Positions 39,034 to 48,800 of a stretch of 64,000 nt of DNA are shown one piece after another. Each line of letters begins with the position of its first letter. The first letter of the stretch is position 1. Source of the DNA: Aliiglaciecola sp. (GTDB lineage: Bacteria > Pseudomonadota > Gammaproteobacteria > Enterobacterales > Alteromonadaceae); the NCBI GenBank assembly GCA_028356795.1, contig JAOMVH010000001.1, positions 1-64,000 of the forward strand. Reading direction: 5' to 3'. A program made the position numbers and the translations under genes. A model generated the notes under the pieces. The model made no database searches. It was not told where the DNA came from and saw only the letters and a list, made by a program, of their open reading frames with translations.

Positions 39034-40620
39034 TTAAATTCGTTGTAAACCAAATTCACGGATTTTTTCAATCAATTCGCGATTGGTGGGCAATCCTCTA
39101 AGCAATTTGTCGGTGGTTTGTTGGTTTTTTCTAAAACTCTCCATGGCCATTTGATAATTGCTTGAGCGCCTTGCTGTGGCGGGTGTTTGGGTTTTAAAGC
39201 CCATTCCATAAAGCACATATTGATAACTAGCAGACGGGAATACTTCGTCTATCTGGGTAAAGTCACTGTGCCATGGGCTATGGTACTGCCAAAGTGCAAG
39301 TTGCTGTTTTAGATCTTCAGGGATTGTTTCAGGTCGACAGTTATCAACCCAATAATCGGTATCTGTGCGTTTGGTTAATATGTAATGAAGTTTCAAAAAA
39401 TCGATAATACGGTCCCAACGATATAGAAACTTATCATTGAATCGCTTGGCGACAATATCCATCACCCCACGGGTGGCTGGAAGCTGTTCACTGATCATCG
39501 CAGCTGACAGCTCTACCAATACTAATGCAGACGCTTCTAGTGGCTCTAAGAAGCCTGCAGAGAGGCCGACTGCGACACAGTTTTTGTGCCAAAATACTTG
39601 TCGATGTCCCGGTGTGATGGGGATTTTGCGCACCGTGAGCTCATCGGCTTTGTCACCGACACTTTGGCGAACATAATTTCGCAATTCCACTTCGGCTTTG
39701 TCATCGGTGGTATGTTCAGACGAAAATACATGGCCCACACCGCGTCTTGAAGGCAAGCCTATATCCCATATCCAACCAGCACTTTGCCCGGTTGATATGG
39801 TGTGTGATGCGATAGGGCTTTTATCTGATTCGTAAGGCACATGTACGGCTAGGGCCGTATCATTAAATAAGATATGGCGCTTGTTAATAAACGGAATTTG
39901 ATAATGTTTTCCTAACAACAAGGAGTTAAAACCGGTGCAGTCGATAAACAAGTCTGCTTCAAGCTCGCCTTTATTTCTGGTGTTAAGAGTTTTAATATCC
40001 CCATTCGGGTGAGAATTAATGCCCTCAACATGGTCAAGAATATGGTTAACCCCGAGCTTTTCAGTACAATGTTTTTGTAACATCACTGAGAATTTACCCG
40101 CATCCAGGTGATACGCATAATTGGCCACATGGGCATACTCAGGTGTGGTGTTTTGTTTGGGCGCAAGATCTTGTTCACAAATATGGCCTTGATAAGATAC
40201 CGCATCAGCAAAAGGAATATTTGGTGCTTGTTGCTGCCAAAATGGCGCAAGGTTGATACGTTCATAACCCTCTGGCAAAACCAACGGATGATAATAGGCA
40301 TCATCTTCTGCGCCAGTTACCCATTTCGCAAATTTAGCTCCTTGTTTAAATGATGCGTCACATTCACGGATAAACTGAGTTTCTGTGATACCCATTTTAC
40401 GAAGCGTACCGCGCATGGTTGGCCAAGTGCCTTCACCCACACCAACTGGGTTCACATCTGGTGACTCTATCAACGTCACCGAGATACCATCTGGCGAGTC
40501 AGCCATATGCTCAGCGGCAATCACGCCTGCGGTTAACCAACCCGCAGAACCACCGCCCACAATCACTATTTTGCGAATCGGACTATCCATCAATCTGTAC
40601 TCCAAACAATCGTCTTTCAA
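39034..40620 (-). CDS. Flavin-dependent (tryptophan) halogenase family protein
   Basis: 'IVIVGGGSAGWLTAGVIAAE', catalytic-Lys motif 'DASFKQGAKF', 'GWIWDIGLPSRRGVGHVFSS', 'GFLEPLEASALVLVE'. Confidence 0.93.
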   Translation of the reverse strand: MKDDCLEYRLMDSPIRKIVIVGGGSAGWLTAGVIAAEHMADSPDGISVTLIESPDVNPVGVGEGTWPTMRGTLRKMGITETQFIRECDASFKQGAKFAKWVTGAEDDAYYHPLVLPEGYERINLAPFWQQQAPNIPFADAVSYQGHICEQDLAPKQNTTPEYAHVANYAYHLDAGKFSVMLQKHCTEKLGVNHILDHVEGINSHPNGDIKTLNTRNKGELEADLFIDCTGFNSLLLGKHYQIPFINKRHILFNDTALAVHVPYESDKSPIASHTISTGQSAGWIWDIGLPSRRGVGHVFSSEHTTDDKAEVELRNYVRQSVGDKADELTVRKIPITPGHRQVFWHKNCVAVGLSAGFLEPLEASALVLVELSAAMISEQLPATRGVMDIVAKRFNDKFLYRWDRIIDFLKLHYILTKRTDTDYWVDNCRPETIPEDLKQQLALWQYHSPWHSDFTQIDEVFPSASYQYVLYGMGFKTQTPATARRSSNYQMAMESFRKNQQTTDKLLRGLPTNRELIEKIREFGLQRI

Positions 40621-40630
40621 AACAATAACA

Positions 40631-40657
40631 AAAAGCCGCTATGAAAGCGGCTTTTTT
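40631..40657 (-). terminator. Hairpin between TonB receptor and halogenase genes (bidirectional terminator-like)
   Basis: aaaaGCCGCT-atgaa-AGCGGCtttttt. Confidence 0.8.
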
Positions 40658-40673
40658 CGTAAAACAGAACCCG

Positions 40674-43643
40674 CTAGAAAGAGTAGCGAGCACCAAAGTT
40701 ATATCGAGAGCCGTATTGACGAGCAAATAGGAATTGCTCTTCATAACGACCATAACCTTCTTCTGTTTCATTGGTTAGGTTTATTCCTTCAAAGAATACC
40801 GTCAAATTGTCATTCACATCATAGTTGATGCTCAGATCAGTTTGCGCATACTCTTTTCCAAATTGCGGCGGACTTTCTGCCGAACCTTGTTGTTGTCCAA
40901 CACCAATCAAGTAATCATCACGCCATGCGTAAGTGAGTTTGACTGACAAACCGTCTTTTTCATAAAACAGTTGGGTGTTTGCTGAGTCACTCAAGCCGTT
41001 CAACGGAGATTGTGCATCGAAGCTTTCTGTATCGTACTCCACATCGCCATCAACTAACGTGATATTGAAGCTAGCACCAAAACCAGTTTCACCAAACATG
41101 TGCTGAATCGCGAACTCGATACCATCTACCGACTTGTCGTCACCATTTTCAGGACGGCTTACTAACCACTCAATCAAAGGATCATTTTCGTTTTGACGAA
41201 TGATTTGAGTTTGACAACATGCATCATCAACCCCTTGGCCACTATCAATCAATTGTTGCCAAATGGCACCGTCAGTCACATCAACGCCGTCAGCAACTAG
41301 CTCAGCGGCAGCTTGCGCAGCACGCGGGCCATTCAACGGATCACGAAGGTTATCAACGGTCACTAAGGTTTGAACCGTACTAATGAAGTTCTTCACGTCT
41401 TTTCTGAAGTAACCTAAAGCAATGTAACTGGCATCAGCGTAATAATATTCAGCCGTTAAATCGAAGTTGGTTGACTCGAAAGGCTGAAGATTAGTATTAC
41501 CAGAGCTACCATTTCTGCTACCTGGCTTAGGAGCCGCAGATAGTGATCTGGCACCAACTAAGTTACCCAAAGGCGCACGAGTAATGGTTTTACTCGCTGA
41601 GAAACGCGTAATCAATTCGTCAGTAACTTCTACTTTAATATCTAAATTTGGCAGAAGTAAGTCGTGCTCTCCAGAGAAGGCGACACTACCCGTATCACTG
41701 GCTCTGTAACGCAGTTGCCACTCAGTGGGGTTTGACCAAACCACAAAGTCTTCAATATCTTGATTAACCACACTGGTGACTTCGGTTTCTTCGTAACGAA
41801 GACCGACGTTAACATCAATGGGCATGTCGTCAATTTCAAAATACATATCAGCAGCTATGTAAGCACTTTGTGTTTGCTCGGTTAAGTCAGCGTATGTATT
41901 AACCGCATTTGACTGGGCAAATGGGTCTGTCTCAAAGCCAAAGAACGACTGCAGACGACCAACCGCTTCGGCGTAATCAAAGTCGTAAAAGTAGTTGGTT
42001 GTTAGGTTTGCACCACCATTTGAAAACTGATCGAGCAAATCACCTGTGCTAGTACGGGTGAACATACTGTCAGGGAAAATCGCCTGGTTGCCATTGTAAC
42101 CACCTGGTCCTTGGTTGCCACTAAATGCATTGCGACCGCCAAAGGTTTGATCAGTGCTTGATAAGCCGCCTCTAACAGCCATCAAGAAGCTATCTTCAGG
42201 GTTTTCCCAAGTACCATGTAATTGCAACTGCTCAACAGTAGACTCACCGACTCCGCGACTGAACTGCGCAAACAAGGGATCAAAGTCATTTGCTGAAGCT
42301 TCCGCTGCACCGTCTGGCCAAGTTATGTCATATTGCGGAATGCCACCTTGAGAGAAATCATAGGTTTTGGTGACAATGTTATTCGGCCCTAAGATGATGT
42401 TACCTGAGTGATTGGTGCCGCCATCAGCACCGTTATCAGTGGTCGTTTTAGAGTCGTGGTAATCTAACTCGAAATGCAAACTATCATTGAACTGCCATTC
42501 CCAGTTGAAACCAATCGAGTCACTTTCAACCAACAGCGTTTCAGCGTTTGCAGAGTGAGCAAAATCGTTGGCTGTTTCTGTAAAGTTAATCGCGGTACCG
42601 CGTTCATCTAGTTCATAATCAGTAACGTTACCACCGAAGTTAAACCAAATGCCAAACCCTTTTCCGGCAGTTGCCTGCTCAATCTCAGAGTAAACATAGT
42701 CGAGGGTAAAGGTCATGTCATCACGAGGCGCATATTGTAATGTAGCTTGGCCATTAAAACGTGAACGATCGACGTTATTGATATTGTTTGAAATTTGACG
42801 AGGGAAGTAGGTGTGTCCTGCTTTGCCGTCTTCAGTTGCACCATCAGCAGTATCTTCCGCTGCATTAGCGGCGTCAGGTCTTGCGTCAATAAACGATGTT
42901 GCATTGGTAAATGGTCCCTGATCGGCTTGCCAACCGGGAATATTTGCACTTTGCTGTTGGAAATTACGAGTTTGGTGAGACAAGGAAACCGCAAAACCTA
43001 AGGTATTGTCTAAGAATGTGTCGCTGTATAGCGCTGACAATTCAGGTGTAACATCTTCACCTTCCACATTGGATTCGTCGTATATGCCCTTGGCAGATAC
43101 AGCATATTTCAAACCGGGTGAGTTTAACGGTTTAGCGGTAATAATGTTAACCGTCGCACCCAAACCACCTGAAGGTATATCAGCTCGGCCTGTTTTGTAT
43201 AGCTCTAGTGCACTAACACCGTCAGAGGCTAAGTTTTCCAAGTCAAACGAACGAGTATTACCCGTTCCCGGCATCTGACGGCCGTTTAGGGTTACCAAGT
43301 TAAAGCTTGGACCAAAACCACGTACTGTGATTTGGCTACCTTCACCATTTTTGCGACTAATAGTTACACCGGTAATACGTTGTAAGGATTCTGCTAAGTT
43401 GGTGTCTGGGAATTTACCCATTTCCTCAGCGGAGATAGCATCAACAACACCTTGTCCATCACGTTTGATGTCCATAGCGCGAATTAAACTGCCACGGATA
43501 CCGCGTACTGCGATGACTTCGACATCATCACCAGCTGCTGAGGCCGCTTCTTCTTGGGCTTGTGCCGTTGACATTGCTGCTGTTCCCATTAGCAATGAAA
43601 TCGACGCCGCCAAATATTTTTTATTGAAAGTCATATGTTTCAT
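40674..43643 (-). CDS. TonB-dependent receptor (glucan-oligosaccharide uptake candidate)
   Basis: 'VEVIAVRGIRGSLIRAMDIKRDGQGVVDAISAEEMGKFPDTNLAESLQRITGVTISRKNGEGSQITVRGFGP', terminal 'YGSRYNFGARYSF'. Confidence 0.95.
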   Translation of the reverse strand: MKHMTFNKKYLAASISLLMGTAAMSTAQAQEEAASAAGDDVEVIAVRGIRGSLIRAMDIKRDGQGVVDAISAEEMGKFPDTNLAESLQRITGVTISRKNGEGSQITVRGFGPSFNLVTLNGRQMPGTGNTRSFDLENLASDGVSALELYKTGRADIPSGGLGATVNIITAKPLNSPGLKYAVSAKGIYDESNVEGEDVTPELSALYSDTFLDNTLGFAVSLSHQTRNFQQQSANIPGWQADQGPFTNATSFIDARPDAANAAEDTADGATEDGKAGHTYFPRQISNNINNVDRSRFNGQATLQYAPRDDMTFTLDYVYSEIEQATAGKGFGIWFNFGGNVTDYELDERGTAINFTETANDFAHSANAETLLVESDSIGFNWEWQFNDSLHFELDYHDSKTTTDNGADGGTNHSGNIILGPNNIVTKTYDFSQGGIPQYDITWPDGAAEASANDFDPLFAQFSRGVGESTVEQLQLHGTWENPEDSFLMAVRGGLSSTDQTFGGRNAFSGNQGPGGYNGNQAIFPDSMFTRTSTGDLLDQFSNGGANLTTNYFYDFDYAEAVGRLQSFFGFETDPFAQSNAVNTYADLTEQTQSAYIAADMYFEIDDMPIDVNVGLRYEETEVTSVVNQDIEDFVVWSNPTEWQLRYRASDTGSVAFSGEHDLLLPNLDIKVEVTDELITRFSASKTITRAPLGNLVGARSLSAAPKPGSRNGSSGNTNLQPFESTNFDLTAEYYYADASYIALGYFRKDVKNFISTVQTLVTVDNLRDPLNGPRAAQAAAELVADGVDVTDGAIWQQLIDSGQGVDDACCQTQIIRQNENDPLIEWLVSRPENGDDKSVDGIEFAIQHMFGETGFGASFNITLVDGDVEYDTESFDAQSPLNGLSDSANTQLFYEKDGLSVKLTYAWRDDYLIGVGQQQGSAESPPQFGKEYAQTDLSINYDVNDNLTVFFEGINLTNETEEGYGRYEEQFLFARQYGSRYNFGARYSF

Positions 43644-43747
43644 AGTGTTCCTACTTATTCTTCTCTCAATTCAGTGCTTAGCGCCTTCGAGATAAGTGTT
43701 ACTTCACTTATGCAGGAAAGCGCTGCTCCTATTGGTTCTGTTAGCGA

Positions 43748-44252
43748 TTATTCAGACAAAATCACAGCGTTGTCGACACGATAAATTGCGCCACCACCTG
43801 TTGCCCATGCTGGGAATATCATCACAACATCAATTGCACTTATGTCTAGTCCGGCATCAGATAATGCTAGCAAATCGAAGGTATAGGTTTGCCATTGACC
43901 AACAACTGGGTCTTGACCTTCATTGCTGGTGTTAAGGTTCACTTCTGCAAACGACGTGTTGCCATCTGCTTCTATTTTTAACAACCAATCTGTATCACCA
44001 CCTGAAGGAGCCGCTACCATTTTCATTTCAAATTGTAGCTTACCTGTTGTTAAGTAGGCCGACGCGTCAAATGGTGTGCCATCGTCACGACTATAGAAAC
44101 CCAGTACCGTGCCATTGTTATCTAAGATTTGGAATTCAGCGGTTGCGCCATGGTCCGCATCATCTGCTTCAACCGTTGGCGTCGTTCCACCGCAACAATC
44201 CCATAATGGCCACCCTGTGTTCACCTCATCTTTAAAGAAGGCTAGCACTTCA
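43748..44252 (-). repeat. GH16 module repeat 4 (C-terminal)
   Basis: 'VLAFFKDEVNTGWPLWDCCGGTTPTVEADDADHGATAEFQILDNNGTVLGF...YRVDNAVI'. Boundaries approximate. Confidence 0.85.
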
Positions 44253-46939
44253 TTTGAACCTGCATCTGGCGTATCTGAACCCGGGTTACCAATAATGAGG
44301 TTATCTACACGGTAGATTGCACCTTCACCGGTTTGCCATGCTGGGAATATCATGATGACGTCAATGGCACTGATATCTAATCCTGCATCAGACAAGGCTG
44401 ACAGACTAAATGTATAGGTTTGCCATTCGCCAGTAACTGGGTCCAAACCTTCAGTACTGGTATTTAACGCAACTTCTGCAAACGATGTGTTGTTATCCGC
44501 TTCTACCTTTAACAACCAGGTTGTATCAGCAGTAGGCGGGCTAACCACTTTCATTTCGAAGCTTAATGAACCGCTTGTTAATAGTGCAGATGCATCAAAT
44601 GGTGTGCCTTCCTCTGGTAGGCGGCTGTTAAAACCAAGTACCGTACCGTTGTTATCTAGTATTTGGAATTCAGCAACTGCGCCGTGATCAGCATCATCTG
44701 TTTCAACCGTTGGTGTTGTGCCGCCACAACAATCCCACAATGGCCAGTTACCACTTGCTGCATCAGCAAATACCACTTCACGAGGTCCTGTTGGTCCGTT
44801 TGTCGCGTTTGGATTGTAGATTTTTGCGTTATCAACACGATAGATTGCACCTTCACCGGTTTGCCATGCTGGGAATATCATGATGACGTCAATGGCACTG
44901 ATATCCAAACCTGCATCTGCTAAATCAGATAGCGAGAATGTATAGGTTTGCCATTCGCCAGTCACAGGATCCAAACCTTGAGTACTGGTATTTAAGGCGA
45001 CTTCTGCAAACGATGTATTGTTGTCAGCTTCTACTTTTAACAGCCAAGTCGTATCAGCCGTCGGTGGACTAACCACTTTCATCTCAAATTCAAGCACACC
45101 CACTGTTAGCAGTGCTGAGGCATCAAACGGTGCTACCTCGCCGGGTAAGCGGCTGTTAAAACCAAGTACGGTACCGTTATTATCGAGAATTGAGAACTCT
45201 GCTACCACACCGTGTTCAGCATCATCCATTTCCTCTGTTGGTGTTGTACCACCACAGCAGTCCCATAAAGGCCAATCTAAATTAGTTTGATCTTCAAAAA
45301 TTACTAATTCAGGGAATGTTTGGGCACCCGGTTCAGCAATGGTTAGGTTATCAACGCGATAGATTGCGCCTTCGCCTGTTTGCCATGCTGGGAATATCAT
45401 AATAACGTCAATGGCACTTACGTCTAAACCTGCGTCGGATAATGTCTGTAGCGGGAAGGTGTAAGTTTGCCACTCGCCAACTGCTGGGGCTGCACCTTCT
45501 AAGCTTGTATTCAAAGCGACTTCTGCAAATGACGTGTTGTTGTCACCTTCTACTTTCATCAGCCACGTTGTAGGGGTAGTCGTATCAGCAACAACCTTCA
45601 TTTCAAAGGACAAGTTACCCGTGGTTAACATCGCTGAGGCATTGAAAGGCACACCGCCTTCTGATACATCCGGGCGACTGTTAAATCCTAATACCGTACC
45701 GTTGTTATCCAAAATTTGGAATTCAGCCACTGCACCATGTTGTGCATCGTCTGTCACAACTGCTGGAGTTGTACCACCACAGCAATCCCAAAGTTTCCAA
45801 AGCGGGTTTTCCGCGTCAGAGAAGATGGTGATTGGAACGGCAACATCTGGCGTTGGTGGAGTAGGAGCAGGTGCTTTACCCTCTACTAAGGTGTCTTCGT
45901 CTTTGTAGCCAGCACGAATGGTTTCACAGCCTGCGCCTGTTAGTGGGTCAGCGGCACACTCGTAGACACGAACGTAATCTACTACCATGCTTTGACCTTC
46001 ACCGGCGAAAGCGGTCTCATCAATACCAAGATTATTGACATTTTCAGGCCAGTTTCCGCCTACTGCAACATTCAAGATGATATGAAAGTCTTGGTCAAAT
46101 GGAGAAGCATCCCAGAAGGTTTGTTGTTCACCGGTGGCAATATCAAAATATTCAGCGAACCAACCACGATGTTTCAGACCAACTGCTTCGCCTTTACTGT
46201 TGAAACGGACTTCAGAAGCCATTTGAGTTGCATACAAATAACCATCCATATACCAACGAATTTCACCTTCTTGCCATTCTATCGCGTAAGTGTGGAATCC
46301 ATCAGCAGGATTAGATGCTGGCGTATATGCTTGACCTGAGCTTTCATTGTTAGGAAAGTCGCGACCGTAGTGCAAGGTGCCGTAAATGTTGGTTTCTTCT
46401 ACGCCAGCATCATTAAGGGTTTTAAGGTTAACTGACTCGAAAATATCGATTTCACCTGATTTTGGCCAACCGCCATATACTTCGTCAGTTGGTAACATCC
46501 AAAATGCCGGCCAAGAACCTTGACCAGCGGGCATTTTAGCGCGCATTTCAAAACGACCGTATTTCCAGTCGCCTTTGTTCTTAGTGACCATTCGAGCTGA
46601 AGAGTAGGGTAATTGAGCATCTACTGCAGCTTTAGCAACAATATTTAGCATACCGTCGGCTACAAACGAGTTTTCAGCAGAATCTGTATAACACTGCTTC
46701 TCCTGATTGCCACCGCCAGCACAATCGACTTCGTGTGTCCACTTGGCCGAGTCAATGCTTGTACCTTCAAACTCATCGTTCCATACCATTACCCAATCAG
46801 ACACTGGGGCTGAGGTATCAACTGCCTTAATGTCGGTACTTGTGTCTGAACCGCCACATCCCGCCAGTGTGAGTGCCAATATGGCGCTCGCTGACAGAGA
46901 CAGATTGCGCGTCGTGTGCTTAACGCTTTTAATTCTCAT
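43748..46939 (-). CDS. GH16 endo-beta-1,3-glucanase (laminarinase) lipoprotein with four C-terminal carbohydrate-binding-like modules
   Basis: Lipobox 'LALTLAGC'; catalytic 'SGEIDIFESVN' (ExDxxE), 'MPAGQGSWPAFWMLP'; four ~165-aa repeats each with 'WDCCGGTTP'. Confidence 0.95.
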   Translation of the reverse strand: MRIKSVKHTTRNLSLSASAILALTLAGCGGSDTSTDIKAVDTSAPVSDWVMVWNDEFEGTSIDSAKWTHEVDCAGGGNQEKQCYTDSAENSFVADGMLNIVAKAAVDAQLPYSSARMVTKNKGDWKYGRFEMRAKMPAGQGSWPAFWMLPTDEVYGGWPKSGEIDIFESVNLKTLNDAGVEETNIYGTLHYGRDFPNNESSGQAYTPASNPADGFHTYAIEWQEGEIRWYMDGYLYATQMASEVRFNSKGEAVGLKHRGWFAEYFDIATGEQQTFWDASPFDQDFHIILNVAVGGNWPENVNNLGIDETAFAGEGQSMVVDYVRVYECAADPLTGAGCETIRAGYKDEDTLVEGKAPAPTPPTPDVAVPITIFSDAENPLWKLWDCCGGTTPAVVTDDAQHGAVAEFQILDNNGTVLGFNSRPDVSEGGVPFNASAMLTTGNLSFEMKVVADTTTPTTWLMKVEGDNNTSFAEVALNTSLEGAAPAVGEWQTYTFPLQTLSDAGLDVSAIDVIMIFPAWQTGEGAIYRVDNLTIAEPGAQTFPELVIFEDQTNLDWPLWDCCGGTTPTEEMDDAEHGVVAEFSILDNNGTVLGFNSRLPGEVAPFDASALLTVGVLEFEMKVVSPPTADTTWLLKVEADNNTSFAEVALNTSTQGLDPVTGEWQTYTFSLSDLADAGLDISAIDVIMIFPAWQTGEGAIYRVDNAKIYNPNATNGPTGPREVVFADAASGNWPLWDCCGGTTPTVETDDADHGAVAEFQILDNNGTVLGFNSRLPEEGTPFDASALLTSGSLSFEMKVVSPPTADTTWLLKVEADNNTSFAEVALNTSTEGLDPVTGEWQTYTFSLSALSDAGLDISAIDVIMIFPAWQTGEGAIYRVDNLIIGNPGSDTPDAGSNEVLAFFKDEVNTGWPLWDCCGGTTPTVEADDADHGATAEFQILDNNGTVLGFYSRDDGTPFDASAYLTTGKLQFEMKMVAAPSGGDTDWLLKIEADGNTSFAEVNLNTSNEGQDPVVGQWQTYTFDLLALSDAGLDISAIDVVMIFPAWATGGGAIYRVDNAVILSE
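44281..44790 (-). repeat. GH16 module repeat 3
   Basis: 'VVFADAASGNWPLWDCCGGTTPTVETDDADHGAVAEFQ...YRVDNLIIGNPG'. Boundaries approximate. Confidence 0.85.
44812..45311 (-). repeat. GH16 module repeat 2
   Basis: 'LVIFEDQTNLDWPLWDCCGGTTPTEEMDDAEHGVVAEFS...YRVDNAKIYNP'. Boundaries approximate. Confidence 0.85.
45340..45838 (-). repeat. GH16 module repeat 1
   Basis: 'ITIFSDAENPLWKLWDCCGGTTPAVVTDDAQHGAVAEFQ...YRVDNLTIAEPG'. Boundaries approximate. Confidence 0.85.
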
Positions 46940-47041
46940 TGTGTTCTCCGAAAAACAAAATCTAAGTGACTTTGACTGACCTTTGACTTAATGCTTCTAC
47001 GTTATTAAATCGCAGTGAATCAAAAAATACTCCGGCCAGAT

Positions 47042-47079
47042 GTTAACTGCCTGTTTTAATGTGTAACACAAACGTTAAC
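47042..47079. promoter_or_regulatory. Candidate regulator sites in the divergent GH16/GH16 promoter region
   Basis: GTTAACTGC at 47042 and 47074; GTGTAAC-N6-GTTAAC at 47061-47079, matching the layout at 31728-31746. Confidence 0.35.
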
Positions 47080-47342
47080 TGCTTCAACATTAAATACGGT
47101 AAGACGGGACTAGCAAAGGATGGAACGGACATTATGTCCAGTTGGACGTGTTTTTCGTTAATGAAGCCGTCTTTTTTTTACCACTATATTCGCTTGAATC
47201 TTCGCCAAGTGCACGGTTGGCCCACGTTGACGCAGCATCAGTCCGTTTGAGCTTATTTGCGTTGCGTGATAATCAACTTTGCATAGAGTTACCGTCAATA
47301 TTGTCGAAAAATGAACAATTATAGATAGGTGGTGACGTTAAA

Positions 47343-48731
47343 ATGGCAATGTCAAAACGTATAGATAGAACGTTTTTTATCATTCTATTAACATTTTTAG
47401 TGTTTGGATGTTCCAAGCAAAATGCTGGGAGGAATGTTCAAACCGTTGGGGTTGAGAAGGTAATCGAATCAACCTTTAATGGTGACTATCAGCAGAATAT
47501 TGCGGTAGCTATCAATATTGGTGGACCTGAATATACAGGATTTGACGGTATTCAATACGCCGCAGATACCCTGCAACTTGATGCGCCTAAATTGCAATCT
47601 GGAACGATTAAAGGTTCTCAAGATCCAACTTTGTATCAAAGTTACCGTGTCGGCAATATGAAAATACCCTTGCCGGTTGAAAATGGCACTTACGATATAA
47701 CATTCAAATTTGCCGAGCCAGACGAGGTACCGGTTGGTGGTCGTCTTATTGATGTATATGCGCAACAACAATTGTTGCTCAAGGACGTGGATATAAGAAA
47801 GGCTCGAGACGGTAATATTTTATCTTCCTTAGATAAGACAGTGACTGGTATCGAGGTCAGCAACGGAGTCTTGGAGTTATCGTTGCAAGGAAAGTCACAA
47901 CTGGCTGTTTTGCATGCTTTGATTGTCAGAAAAAGTGGCATTGATACTCAAGCATCCTGGCAGTTGGTTTGGCAAGACGAATTTGATTATCAAGGTGCGC
48001 CAGATCCTGAAAAATGGCGTTTTGATGTGTGGCCAGCTCGTAAAGTGAATGGCGAGGATCAGGCCTACACACAAAGGCCTAAAAATGTACGTGTCGAGAA
48101 CGGACACCTAATCATTCAGGGACACAAAGAAGAGTATGGCAACGCGGAATATACCTCAGGGCGTATTCATACTATGGGGACAAAAGACTTTTTGTTTGGC
48201 AAGGTAGAAGTACGAGCCAGAATACCAGCCGGACAAGGAACATGGGCTGCAATTTGGATGCTGCCCAGTGATCCGTATAAATACTCAACAACCTGCTCTC
48301 CAAATGAAGATTGGCAAGGCAGTACGACGTGTGATGCCTGGCCTAACTCCGGTGAAATCGACATTATGGAATATGTTGGATATGACCCGACTACCATACA
48401 CGGCACAGTGCACACTAAAGCCTATTATTGGATGAACTGGGAGCAACGTAAGGCCAGTATCGACGTGGATGAAAGTGTCAATCAAGACTTTCAGGTTTAT
48501 TCCATGGAGTGGGGTCCTGACTACATTTCTATCGCCATGAATGGTATCCCTTATTTTTATTATGCTAACCAAAACGAAGGTTGGCGGGCATGGCCCTTTG
48601 ATCACCCATATCATTTGATCCTTAATTTGGCAATCGGTGGGGATTGGGGAAGAGCTGGCGGGCCCATTGATAACAGCATTTTTCCCGTACAAATGGACGT
48701 GGATTATGTGCGAATTTATCAACGTAAATAG
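47343..48731 (+). CDS. GH16 beta-glucanase lipoprotein with N-terminal malectin/CBM57-like domain
   Basis: Lipobox 'LLTFLVFGC'; 'IAVAINIGGPEYTGFDGIQYAAD...YDITFKFAEPDEVPVGGRLIDVYAQ' malectin-like; GH16 catalytic 'NSGEIDIMEYVG', 'IPAGQGTWAAIWMLPSD'. Confidence 0.9.
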   Translation: MAMSKRIDRTFFIILLTFLVFGCSKQNAGRNVQTVGVEKVIESTFNGDYQQNIAVAINIGGPEYTGFDGIQYAADTLQLDAPKLQSGTIKGSQDPTLYQSYRVGNMKIPLPVENGTYDITFKFAEPDEVPVGGRLIDVYAQQQLLLKDVDIRKARDGNILSSLDKTVTGIEVSNGVLELSLQGKSQLAVLHALIVRKSGIDTQASWQLVWQDEFDYQGAPDPEKWRFDVWPARKVNGEDQAYTQRPKNVRVENGHLIIQGHKEEYGNAEYTSGRIHTMGTKDFLFGKVEVRARIPAGQGTWAAIWMLPSDPYKYSTTCSPNEDWQGSTTCDAWPNSGEIDIMEYVGYDPTTIHGTVHTKAYYWMNWEQRKASIDVDESVNQDFQVYSMEWGPDYISIAMNGIPYFYYANQNEGWRAWPFDHPYHLILNLAIGGDWGRAGGPIDNSIFPVQMDVDYVRIYQRK

Positions 48732-48800
48732 CGCTATCGATTAACCTGATAGCATTAAATCGATAGATATATTTTTAAAGAACATAAAGCAGTTAATACA

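Noticed and set aside
47469-48722. Chain of antisense ORFs opposite the GH16/malectin gene
   Set aside because: Overlap a well-supported CDS; composition reflects the sense codon pattern.
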